DNA of 64,000 bases. It comes from Taxawa tesnikishii (nom. ined.). Its lineage: Eukaryota; Ascomycota; Dothideomycetes; Dothideales. Numbering within the stretch: the first letter of the stretch is position 1; every line of letters begins with the position of its first letter. The notes below the pieces were generated by a model that was not told the origin of the DNA, searched no databases, and saw only the letters and a program-made list of their open reading frames with translations. The stretch is taken from positions 1,426,001 to 1,490,000 of the forward strand of contig JAPDRO010000002.1 of NCBI GenBank assembly GCA_030247885.1, read 5' to 3'. Both the position numbers and the translations under genes were made by a program. Shown here piece by piece: positions 21,135 through 32,177 of the stretch.

Positions 21135-22869
21135 GCTTGTGGTAGGGTGTAGGATAGTCTGACGGAGCGGTTCACGCTGGTTAAGAGCTAGTGAGAGGGT
21201 GGCGGATCTTGTGAGTTGAGATGGCGGGACTGATCAGTTGAGAGCAGTGCAAGGCGCACCTTAAGATTGGTAGAGGTGAACAGAACACCGGTCTTCCAAT
21301 GTGTTGTTCCTACATTCACAGAGGTGGTGTAGCTATGCAATGCATTGTAGAGCGGCAAGGGAAGGCATTGTGTTGATGAGTCGCACATTCGATGTTGAAG
21401 TTGCGAGCTAAGAACGACAACAGATCAAAGGATCGGAGAACAGAAGCTATAACACCTACGTTGTGTTTCTGGATTCCTATCGAGAGTTAGACTTAGGAGA
21501 TAAGCCCGATGCTCAACTTCAACATCGTTGGGAGACAGCCGGTAATGGCAGGACGACTGCTCCTCATCCTGATTCGTCCTTCCTAGAGAGCTTTGGCGCT
21601 GGGTTCCTCGCACCGCCGTTGTATTGAGATAGAGTGTTGTAGAATGACTTGGTAAATGCCACGTGCTGACCTGACAATGCATTGTGCTTCATGAGTTAGT
21701 AAGTTGAACGATTGAGCTGGAAGAATGAGAAAAGGAGACCCTTTGTTGGATGACAAATGTGTCGTTCAGCATAACCATAACAAGGCGACTTCAAAGGGTG
21801 GTCACTTTGCCTTTGTTTTGTATACTTGTACACGGGGACACTCAAACGAAGATTCCTTTATCAGAAATTTGATGATGTGATCGGGGTTTGTCTCGTTTCT
21901 TCGCGTGCGACAGCAGAGGCAGCAGCCGTAGACGCGTCTTGGCAATTTCTTATGGAGTCCTCCCGTGGAAGTCTAACCGAAGTAGAGTGAGAGAGCCAGA
22001 GTGAGAGAGCGAGACAGCCACAGAATCACACGTAGTGTATCACACTCGGTGCCGCGACCAGAAGTGAGATGCATGGAGTATTGACCTTGTTGGTCCGTAG
22101 TCATGCGGTGTATTCTTGCAGCTGTACCAACAAGGTTATCAAGAAGCGTTGAAACGGTAGTCAGACGGTCTTCGAGAGTTCATATATCTTTCCAGAACGA
22201 AGACATCCATGATGAGCGTTGCAGCCAGCGCGAGAAGGCCGATATAGCAATCTGGAACGACGTGCGGACGGTGATATTGAGACAACGTTGTTGGCTGCGC
22301 AGCGCACAGATGGCGGGATAACCAGTTAATAAACGTGTCGCCGCGGCTGTGGCTTCGTGCATTAGATATCTTGTTAGTGCAGAAGCCCCTTGACGATCCG
22401 ATCATAGGGATAGCGCTGTACAAAGTAGCCAGCGGAAAGGAAATTGCGCTTCGACACGCGCGGAGGGTTGTACTCTGCTTCTGCCTCTGCCTCCTCTGTG
22501 ATACTGTTGTGTTGCGTCCTGTCCTGTTCTGCCTCCGCCTGCTTCTCGTGCAGTTGTTCGCCGGTACAGCGCTGTCAGACTCCGGGAAGGAGGGAGCTTG
22601 CTTGCGCCGAACATGTGGTTTGGCTGATCCGATCTCAAGGTTGCATCCCGTCCACATCCCGAACTCGACGGGGCCACGATCCCACGCCATCATTGAGACA
22701 CGAAGTAGCTTTCTGCTTCCTGGAGCGAACAGACATACTGTATGGCACTTTCACACGAAGCTGGCCTGAAAAGAAAAAGACGCCCGGCTCCCGAAGCCTC
22801 CTCACAGACGGGTTATTTGGACGAGTAGCATCACGGACGACGAGCTGGACGCACTGTCTGGACCCCATA
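21135..22869. other. 1.7-kb intergenic region without recognised gene
   Basis: This is the longest gene-poor stretch of the window. It lies between two divergent genes. Open frames are short and scattered and none shows a known motif. The part from 21960 to 22030 has purine-rich GAGAGAGCGAGAC-type sequence. It probably holds two promoters and long leaders. Confidence 0.5.
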
Positions 22870-25800
22870 ATGTCTTCCCCAAGCGACTTCACAAACGGCG
22901 AAATGCCCCAAATCAGATCGCGCCTATCGCAGTCTACAGTCCGCAATCCACAGCTCGTAGTCAAGGCTCTCCAGGTCATCCCCCTTCTCTCCGGTACAGT
23001 ACGACGCTGCCGGTGATGAAGACGGCCCTCGAACGCCGATATCTCCCTTGCCGCCTATCCTGCCACCTATACCTCGAGTCGCTTTAAGATACGAACCCGA
23101 ACTTGGGTTGGATTTCACAGAAGAACCGCAAGCGGCGCATTCAGGACAGGATTTTGGGGAAGCTAAAGAGAAGGACGATACGGAGAACAACAAGAGCACG
23201 GTACAAGACACGCCACCGTTCGAGCATCCTACCCCATCGCAGTCCATCGGAGCATCTTCTGTATCTTCTTCTCAGTCGCCTGCCATAGAACTTCCTGCAG
23301 ACAGTCCTACTGATCGTCTTCCTGTGCGGAATCCACCCAATCTTGTTGCAAAATCAGGCGATGGGCTGCCAAGGTCGAAGTCGGCGAACAATGTCACTCC
23401 ACAAGCGACCACGAACGCGGGCCTGATGTCCGTACCGTATTCCTCGACTACCTCATACGGAGCCCCTCGACTAGGTGACAAGCCTCTTCAAACAGCGACA
23501 ATGGTGAATGGTGTCAAGCAGCACGCAAGGACGTCTGGCCTCGGGTTTGAATCGTATCCACAGAAATCAGGCAAGAACAGGCTCAACCTTCTCAACCCGA
23601 TGGCTCTGCTCACACGGCGCAAATCTGCGCAAACGGTGGATGTAAGCCGCAGCGATGCTCCAGCAGCAAAAACCTTGCGGTACCGCCCATGAACCTACCG
23701 GCCGACTACGACCCGAGAATAAGAGGGAAAGTGGTGCATGACTTTAGCGCGCCGAAACCACGTCGTTTCTTGTCTTACAATGATGCTGACTTGCCTTCTT
23801 CGAGCAACTCCGGTTTAGGAATCTCAATTGATAGAAACCCTGAAGATCGCCTGCAACCCGTGCTCGACGAATCTCCCAGACCAAAATCGTCAGAGTACAA
23901 GAGCCCGAGGCATTCTGCACAACATACCCCAATCTTCGTTGAACATATCGATGAGGATGACCAAGCATCGGACAAGAACCGTAACTCCGCAGTTCATGCC
24001 GAGACTCTAGCTAATCAGGATTTCCTCGCACGAGTCTCATGGCAAAGTCAGGAGTCTCTCGTCCTGCCGCCTTTCGCTCGCAGGAGCCAGAACCTGGAAG
24101 GACAACAGAGGCAGCTAGCGGAAGATGGACATAACAGGCAAACCAGTGACCCTTCGTCGATATCAACAAAGTCCGACGTCAGTGCTCGAAGCGGGCGTCA
24201 AGTCGCTCAGGAGCCTGCCCAACTCGAATCGCCAGTTTCCCTGGAATTCTCCAAACGACAGCCGCGTCCGACGTCCAGCGATGACCTTCCGAGCTCGGCA
24301 TCGGCTGAGGAACTGACAGTGCCACATTCACAACATCTGTCAGTTGATGACGGAGCAGGCAGGACATCTGGATTGCCAAAACATCTTCGCAGTACTGCTT
24401 CCCGGTTTAGCTTTCAGATGGGTGGCAGCGACTCTGCGGCAGAAGAGAAATTGCTCGAGGAAAGGCACAAGACAAAGAGCGCCCAAACGCCAGTTGAGAG
24501 GGCGCCAGTTGAAGACGACGATGAGGATTACTTTGATGAAGATGCCATGTATGATCATGACGAGATGGAGGCAATCGATGGGGATGACCAGATCGACGAA
24601 ACGGCGAATTGCACTGCGGTACAGCAGCTGAATAGTACTCACTCGTCTGCAGTGCTGGCACAAAGCCATTCTCCGTTTTATCTTGCGGATAACAGTGGAT
24701 TCGCTCCCCACCTTACCTCATTAGCAGGGTCACCAGTACCACAGTCCGGTGTGCAGACCGGGGCGACGTATCAGCTACAGCCACTGCAGGTTGTGCATCC
24801 GTCTGATGAGCGTTCAATTTACGAGCTTCCCGCACATTCCCCAGTATCACAGGAGGAATCTCCAGTATTGCCGAGGGGTCATGGAAGGGGTGACAGCGAT
24901 GCTAGTCACTACAACGACCAAAGCTCGATCATGGAACAGGCGAATTCTCACTCGAAACATGATCATCTTGCCCACAACCAAGTGGCTCAGTCGGCTGCAG
25001 CTTTGGCTCAGGATACCTTCTACTTCGACGATGGGCAGTTTGAGGACGAGGAGGGTGATGGCGGAAGTCCGATTGACGAGGAAGCTTTCGATGATCCGTC
25101 TTTCCTCAAGAAAAGCACCATTCAGGAGGATTACGCACCGCTATCCCCGTATGATGAGGCCGATCAGTCAGCACCTTGGAAGCTCAACAACCATAACTTC
25201 CTGAGCATGGACCCTATAGTAGAGGACACGACCTCGGACAATATCCGCGCTCGAGCAAACACCGTGAACCACGACCATAGACAGGAGCCCTTTGCGACCT
25301 CGTCCCTACAGAACCGCAAGAGCTCCGCTGATGTAGTGGCCAACAGCTACATGCACAACAACCTGGCAGCTTACCACAGCGCCCTAGCAAGCGCAGCACA
25401 GCAAGCGGCAGAAAGTGGCAGGTTCGTGCGAAACAACAGCATTGCCACCTCGGTTTCACAGTATTCGGACGAGAATGAGGAAGTTGTGCGACAGCCAAAC
25501 CCTCCTTTTGTCAATCCCGACCATTCCCGTCCTGCAACCGCAAAGTCGCGTGATTCTTATTCGGGATTCAATTTTGGCTTCAATGACCCTGTCAGCCCTT
25601 CGCCGCTCTCTGCCAACTTTCCTCAGGATGCTTACTCTTATCCAGTAGACGAAGACGCCTTCCCAGTCGATGACGCCTTCCCCGTAGACGATGAGCTCGA
25701 AGATGACGCTATTGTCGCTGCCGCCAATGCAGAAGCGCTCGCAGCGGATGACTCTGGGTTCTATGGCCAGGAATTCGGATTCTACGCCCGAGCACGAGAT

Positions 25801-26644
25801 CCCAACTCTGCCGAAGAGACCAACGGTGGATACTTCGGACCTGCAGGTATTGACATGTTAGATAGACAGCGCAGCGTGAAGGAGCCGAACCTCACGCCCA
25901 TCACTGAGAGAAGCGAGTTTTCGACACGCAACTCCTTCATTGGAGGCCCTTGAGTCCAGGCGGACTACCGATGGCCAGTCCGTTCGTAAGGGGTATGAGT
26001 CCTCTGGCGTTCGGCACCGGACTACCTGGGCAGGAGCACGAGACGAGTGTGGAGCAACTGCGCCGGCTGAGAGGCCACGCTTTTGGAAACGCTTCGAGCA
26101 GCGCCAGCGTGCACAGCGAAGCCATCTCACCCATCGTGGGCAGTTACACGCACAGCCAAAGTCCGATAGTACCTCCCCATGTGGGTGGATACTTCGTCCT
26201 CGGAACGGGGTGCCGATGATATATCAATACAGCACCGATAGTAATGGCAGCAATGGCGATGCTCACAGCCACCGCTCCAGCACGCACCAGGACTTTGCAT
26301 ACCACGTCCCTGGCGGGCATGTAGCGTACTCGCACAGCCCGGTGGCCGCATCACCCGCAGGCAGCAATCGCAGCCTGCCTTTCCATGACCCCGATGCCAC
26401 GCCAAGGAAAGCTGCACCTGCTGCCGCACAAGGGCAAGCACCGCCAACCCCGCAGACGGTGCGCAAGGCCAAGACAGTGCAGACGCACAGCCGGCAGGGC
26501 AGTGGAGCAGAGAGCGTGACGTACGTACGTGAACACGACGGCACGGGCGGGAACCCGAGATGGGTTTTGGAGCGGAGACGTACGGGCGAACAGGGCCTGC
26601 TGGAGCTCGTCGGACGCGAGGTCGTCGAGGGCGGAAGGATATGA
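22870..26644 (+). CDS. Long disordered fungal protein of unknown function (about 1,250 residues)
   Basis: The start is the ATG at 22870 (MSSPSDFTNGEMPQIRSRLS). The protein is largely disordered, rich in S, P, D and E, with a conserved-looking block LPADYDPRIRGKVVHDFS in the first third, an acidic stretch DDDEDYFDEDAMYD, and a short repeat DAFPVDDAFPVDDEL near 25655. The C-terminus has PRWVLERRRTGEQGLLELV followed by REVVEGGRI*, which looks like the most conserved part and has no charge clusters. As read, the gene changes frame several times: near 22950-22990, at an A5 run 23668-23672, near 25949 and near 26199. The last three are each healed by one added base. Family: conserved ascomycete hypothetical; I know no function. 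Confidence 0.7.
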
Positions 26645-27787
26645 AACACCACCCCACCCCAGCGCACAGGGCGGAGCGGGGATCGTCGGTTGTATGATGA
26701 ACGCCGGGTTAATGTATATTTGTTTGGATTTCGGAGCGACGGATAGCGGTTCCTAGTCTTCTTTGAAGCGTTTGGTAACCCAATGGGCAGGGATCTTTGG
26801 AACCTGGGATCTTTGTGCTTCGGAAATACCGTGAGGGATTTTACATAGCGTAGGAGTTCCGGGGATTCGACTCGTAGTCGTGCGTCGATGCAGATTGTAT
26901 CAGATAGTACGTTTTTGTTCCTGGTAGATTCGAAAGCTTATCTGTTTGGCGGAGAGGATACCCCTGGCGCAGGCGAGATGTGCGAATCATGGAGTCGTGT
27001 TCTTGGCCCACCTTATCTCTGTCGACAGGGAATCGCGCCAGGGTCTGAGAGGACGTGTATCTGTGTATCTTTGGTGGAGATGATCGTGTTGGAAGAGTGG
27101 CTCCACTTTGTCCGTAGGATATGAGCTGTTGAGAGACGCAGATCTTAGCATAGAAGACGAGGAAGAAGGAGACGAGGGAGAAGAAGAGGATGAGGATGAA
27201 GAGCGTAAGAGGAGTAGAAAGAGGAGCAACTGGGTTACGCTTTCCTTCTGCAATAAGCCTCTGGCACTTACTTGTCGTGTTTCGCACCATGTTGTGCTGT
27301 TTTGAAACCATTAACGGCTACGGAAGGCTCATCCGCGGGACGGCTGCGGTGGCTGCGGGATGGCTTGGCTTCGGGTAAACTAGCCTGGAGGTCCCACATT
27401 GCTAAGCCAAAGACTGGTACCGAATGAGCCAAGAGAACATGCATGTTTACACACAACAATGGGGCCTTTGTTTGCACAGCTAGCTAGCTGCAGTTGTGCC
27501 AGAGACCAGAGGCAGAGTCTCATGCTAGCCTCGAACTGATGTTTGTGGACGTGCCGTGGTGATCGCGCGAGGCCACACCCACACCGACTGTTGTTTGTGC
27601 CGTATCGTGTTATCAGGTGACACGAGACGAGACTGCTCGTGTGCCTATTCTTAGTGTTTGGAAGCGTGAAGCTTATCACGGCTAGACAAGGGCCCAAGGG
27701 CCTGGACACTAGCGTCTTGAAGTGTCCAAGCATTATTCGAGTGGTGTGCCGGCTACTGAAAGTACAGTATTCCCTTGTGTTTCGACA

Positions 27788-27824
27788 GCACACGCACACG
27801 CACACGCACACGCACACGCACACG
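27788..27824 (+). repeat. CACACG hexanucleotide microsatellite
   Basis: About six tandem copies of CACACG. Simple-sequence repeat. Confidence 0.9.
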
Positions 27825-27840
27825 GGGATGGGCCATGTTC

Positions 27841-27883
27841 CTCTGCTCTGCTCTGCTCTGCTCTGCTCTGCTCTGCTCTGCTC
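27841..27883 (+). repeat. CTCTG pentanucleotide microsatellite
   Basis: Eight perfect copies of CTCTG plus a partial copy. A related CTCTG-rich stretch recurs inside an intron near 61284-61320. Confidence 0.9.
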
Positions 27884-28017
27884 GACTAGCAGTTTAGCAC
27901 TTAGTACTGCCGGTGCGCGGGAGGGACCACACCACGTCCACGTCCGCCGACGTTAGGAAAAATACCCGCGTCCCCCAGCTCCCAATCCAATCTTGCAAAC
28001 GCTCCTTCCAGTCTCCT

Positions 28018-28049
28018 CTTGCCCTCGCCCTCGCCCTCGCCCTCGCCCC
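28018..28049 (+). repeat. CTCGCC hexanucleotide microsatellite
   Basis: About five tandem CTCGCC units within the presumed leader of the gene starting at 28150. Confidence 0.9.
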
Positions 28050-28149
28050 TTTGTTTGTTCTGCACCGACACACATCTCCTTTCCCTCCGCCTGCACCGTT
28101 GCTCCACCTCATCTTAAAAAGTGCTTGACTTTCGCTTTGGCGCCCAGTC

Positions 28150-31100
28150 ATGGACGACTTACAGCAGCCCCGTCCAATGGTGATGCGCACCGCTTCAGCC
28201 GACAGCATCAATCTTCGCCATCCCACTCCAGACCTCCACACGCTGCAGGGCGCGTACCAGAAGAACGTCGAGCGTTTGGAACAGTCCGCCGAAGAACTCA
28301 GCCAAGGTGGCTCCGATATTGGCGACGAGATTCGCAAATTGAAGCGTGAACAACGCATGTCTGAAAGTCGGCGGTCCAGCATGCGACACGGCTCACGCGA
28401 GAGGAGTCCCGCCGCCGTCCCAATTCCCAACCGCAGCCGAAATACCTCCACCTCCTCCTACTCCAACTCAATCGTAGACGTGAACAACGCCGCTCGCTGG
28501 GGTGGATACAGTCCCCAGGGCTACGTGACAAGTCCTTCCGCTTCTGTTCACTCCGGTTCTTGGTCTCATGCGTCGATCCATAGAGCCCCCAGCAGTTCGA
28601 GACCACCGAGATTAGCCGGCATGCCTGAACCCGTACAAGAAGGTCGTCCTCTCGACTCGCCACTTGCTTCCGTTGCCTCATACTTTCCACCCGTGCCGCA
28701 CGCTTCACAAAGTTCGTTGGGGCACAACTCTTGCCACATGGCGGAGGAAACAGAGAAGCGGGCCGAGCAAACGCCCAGAAAGACTCCTGACGAGCAGCCC
28801 GAGCATCGCTCAATGGAAGAGCAGGAGCACGAACGTTACGAATACGACGGCGGTCACAATGAAGCGGAGCATGCTGAGTACAGGGAGTACGAAGAGCATG
28901 AAGATGGCGATTACAGACCGCCATCGCCTCCTGATCGTCCTCCGACCGCCGACACCTACCAGCAGGCCATGGATCTCTTTGCTGACTTCGACGGTGTCCA
29001 CTTTTCTCCTACAACCGATGAATTCGTAGCACTGGACAGCGAAGGAAACGAGACTCAACGCATCTCCGCCGCGTCTCTGCTCAGCCAACATGCCCCTCGC
29101 GCCCTCCGCCCCATATCTTACGCCCGCCCCCACCTGGAGAGAACATGATTTACTACCCCGCTCCTGTCCCACGGATGCTCAATCTGCCAAAGCGGTTGTC
29201 CCAGCTCCCCGCCGCGGCGGTCCAAGCGCAGCGGAGGTCCCAAGTTTTGGGAACACTCTCTCCGGAGGTAAGGCAGAGTGCTACATGGTTACCACAAATC
29301 GGAGCGCTGGACTTTGAAAATGAGCATCAAGAGCAAGGACATGGAGAGCAACGCGAAGCGGCCCCTCGACTCCGCCTATGCAAGACAGCCCACAGCGGCC
29401 GCAACAGCGACAGAGCACGATGAACCCGAACCAAAGGCGGAGCGTGATGAATATGGCGGGTCTTCCCCACAACTGCGCGCTAGTGTATTCTTCGATCAGC
29501 CGTCTGTGCAGCATGATGTCGAAGTCAAAGGTGGCTCCGCTGTCGCAACCCTCGATAGCATTTTAGCGGCTTCTGCTACAGCACCTGTTGATGTCTTCAC
29601 CAGCCATCCCTTTGTCGGTCGAGTTGGTAACGACGTCTTTGCAGGAGAGCAACGGGCTGCAAAACGTCACACAGTGACGATTGGAAAAGTCGACAGGATG
29701 AGTTCAGCAGGGGAGGAGTTGGGACTGAAGAAGAGGAAGAGCAGGGCGAGCATGAGCGTTAGTGGGCTCAGTGGACTACTGGAGGGGAAGATTAGTGGAG
29801 ACGAACAACCACAGCCTGGAAAGCTGACCAAGAGGAACAGTGTCTTGAGCTTGTTGACAGATTTGGGCAACGCGAACGAAGGAGGGAAGAAGTTGCAGAA
29901 GAGAAACAGTCGGATGAGTCTCGCTACCGATCTCAACGCGGCAAGGGACGACGAGCATTCGGCTGAAAGACGTGAGGAAGAGGCGATTGATGATGAAGAA
30001 GAAGACTATCAAGATGGAAGGCAGTCGAGGTTAACCGCCCCTCTTGTGTCAGAAGCCCGCAATGCAGAAGAGGAGGAAGAAGCGATGGAGCCGGAGGATG
30101 AAGATGTTGAAGACGACGACGACCTTGCACCTGTTTATGCGGCGCCTACCACACTACTCGCAGAGCTGCAGCTTCGCAAGGCACAACAGAAATTGCGTAA
30201 TAGGACTGCTGCGACGGCATTCCCCAACGGCATGCATTCGACCCTGCTGGAGCTGGACGCTGTTGCGCAGGTTGAGAAGAAGAAGAGAAAGGGGGCAAGG
30301 ATCGCTCTTGCTTGGGAAGACCCGAACCTGAGAAATCAAGACCAAGCCAAGGAGGATGAGGATGAGGATGTGCCGCTTGGTATGTTGTATCCCGCCCGCA
30401 ACGGACTCATCAGACGCGTGCCTGGACAGAGTGACTGGGACCGTCCTCTCGGATTGATCGAGCGTCGCGAGTTGGAGGACAACGAGCCTCTAAGCTCGAG
30501 ACGTAAGCGCCTGCGTGGCGTGAGCCCTTCGAAGGCGCCGAGCCAGGTGCTATCTAACCAAAACGCTCCCGGTGAGCTTAGCGATCAACAAGCTGGTCTC
30601 GAGCAGCATCAGCAGGAGGAAGAAGGCGACGACGACGACGTACCTCTGGCGGAACGGGTTCGTCGGCTGAAGGAAAAGGAGGCACTTAACTCCGCCCTCG
30701 GTGATGTCGCAAAGGCAGATTCCGGATCAGTATTTGCCGAGGAGGTACTCTCGCAGTTCGGTGGCCTGGACGTCAAGGACAAGGCCGCTCCCACTTCACC
30801 ACAGGCGACCATCAAACCATCGCGAGCGTCCAAGGCGTTCAACGAAGACGTCAAACCCGAAGAGGAAGAAACCCTCGGCCAGCGTCGCGCCCGTCTCCAG
30901 CGTGAGCGCGATGCCATACGCAACGTCTCGGACCCGCAAGCCGCGCAAGCAGACGGTCAAAGACCGGCCTTGCGCTCCACCGTCTCCTCGCAAACCTGCT
31001 GGCCGCTAACCCCACCAAGAACGGCGGCGCGACGGCCAGAGCGAAAGACCAACTGACCGAGGGGACCCTTCTCCACGCTAGCGCAAAGACGCAAGAGAGC

Positions 31101-31574
31101 AACCGCCGCAAGCTGCAGGAGCAGATGCGTCGCACCTCCACGCATGGCATCGAAGGCCTCGTCAAGCCGCTCGTCGAGGTCAAGAACCAGGAGATGAAAT
31201 ACGGCGGCGTGCTCGGCACGAGCGCCAGCGCGCCCCTGGGCGTCGGCGTCGACGGCAGTGGCTACTTCGGCCGTCAGCCGAGCGGTGGCGCCGCCGCCAT
31301 CACGCAACAGCAGCAGCAACAGGCGGCATACCTCGCACAACCGCAGACGGGCATGGGCGTGGGCGTGGGCGTGGGCGGCGCGGCTTTCCAACAGCCCACG
31401 GGCATGCAATCGGGCGTTTCGATGCCGAGTCTCGCTACGCCGCACGGTCAGCTGGGTTCTTACCAGCAGCAGTTGCCGCTCATGAACCCGCTTGCGTACC
31501 AGCAGCAGGCGTACGGCGTGGGTGGGTTTGGAATCCAGCAATTTGGTCAGCAGGGTGCCATGGGTGGCGCTAAC

Positions 31575-31625
<51 letters not shown>

Positions 31626-31814
31626 CCCATGGGCGCTGGCTACGCATCTGGTTACGGAACGGGGATGGGGATGGGAGGCTACCCCTTACAAATGCAGGGC
31701 GCTGCCGGCATGGGAATGGGAATGGGAATGGGAATGCCGATGATGGATGCACCTATGGATCCTGCGCAGAGGGACATGATTGATCGGTGGAGGATGAGTA
31801 TCGCTCAGCAGTAG
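28150..31814 (+). CDS. Conserved disordered fungal protein with C-terminal Gly-Met repeats, unknown function
   Basis: The product has about 1,220 residues and starts MDDLQQPRPMVMRTASADS with a short helical segment (LQGAYQKNVERLEQSAEEL). The middle has the conserved-looking phrase MIYYPAPVPRMLNLPKRLS, then LPPQLRASVFFDQPS-like sequence with GGSAVATLDSIL, followed by acidic and lysine-rich segments (LAELQLRKAQQKLRNR, WEDPNLRNQ, GLIERRELEDNEP). The C-terminus has Q-rich stretches, (Gly-Met)n runs and ends DMIDRWRMSIAQQ. The frame is broken at 29127-29131 (C5), 29362-29365 (C4) and 29465-29468 (C4), each healed by one C, and once more near 30975-31005 where the family-like LANLLAANPTKNGG begins in another frame. 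I recognise the layout as a conserved ascomycete hypothetical without known activity. Confidence 0.72.
31575..31624 (+). repeat. ATGGGT hexanucleotide array inside coding sequence
   Basis: Eight tandem copies of ATGGGT encode an uninterrupted Met-Gly run. A second array of GGGAAT units at about 31708-31738 encodes another Gly-Met run by different codons. Confidence 0.92.
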
Positions 31815-32177
31815 ACGTCTGTACGAGCAGAGAAGGAAGAGAGTTGTTGGTCTTTTCGGTTCAGATGCAAGAGCCTGGTTCACTGTAACAGTCTTGATAA
31901 CAGCGAGGCGTTCGGCGTAAAGATTTGGGCTTGGGGGTCAGAGTCTGTTAGGCGCTCTGGGGCATTGGCAGGAAAATGGAGTCGGTCTGCATCCTCTCCA
32001 CGCCACCGTTTCCTTGGTATCCATCAGATCCGTCACAGAGACGAGTTTCCATTCAAACATTTCCCTGACTTCTGGTCATTCGTTGTAGCCTTATCCCACT
32101 TCCCTTTTCGACGGGATCCGAGCCCGCACGGTCCGGCAGTCCTCATATTCTCGTCCCTCTCTACAAGGTCTCAATCC
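31815..32177. other. Intergenic region between convergent genes
   Basis: About 360 bases of shared 3' flank between the Gly-Met protein (+) and the ING protein (-). Nothing was recognised. Confidence 0.6.

Larger units (their letters stand above)
26645..28149. other. Intergenic region with three microsatellites
   Basis: About 1.5 kb lies between two co-directional genes. No gene was recognised. Three tandem arrays lie close together at its right end, just upstream of the next start codon, and the last 150 bases are strongly pyrimidine-rich. Confidence 0.6.

Noticed and set aside
27788-28049. Possible CRISPR-like array
   Set aside because: The units are directly abutting 5-6 base microsatellites without spacers, in a eukaryotic genome.
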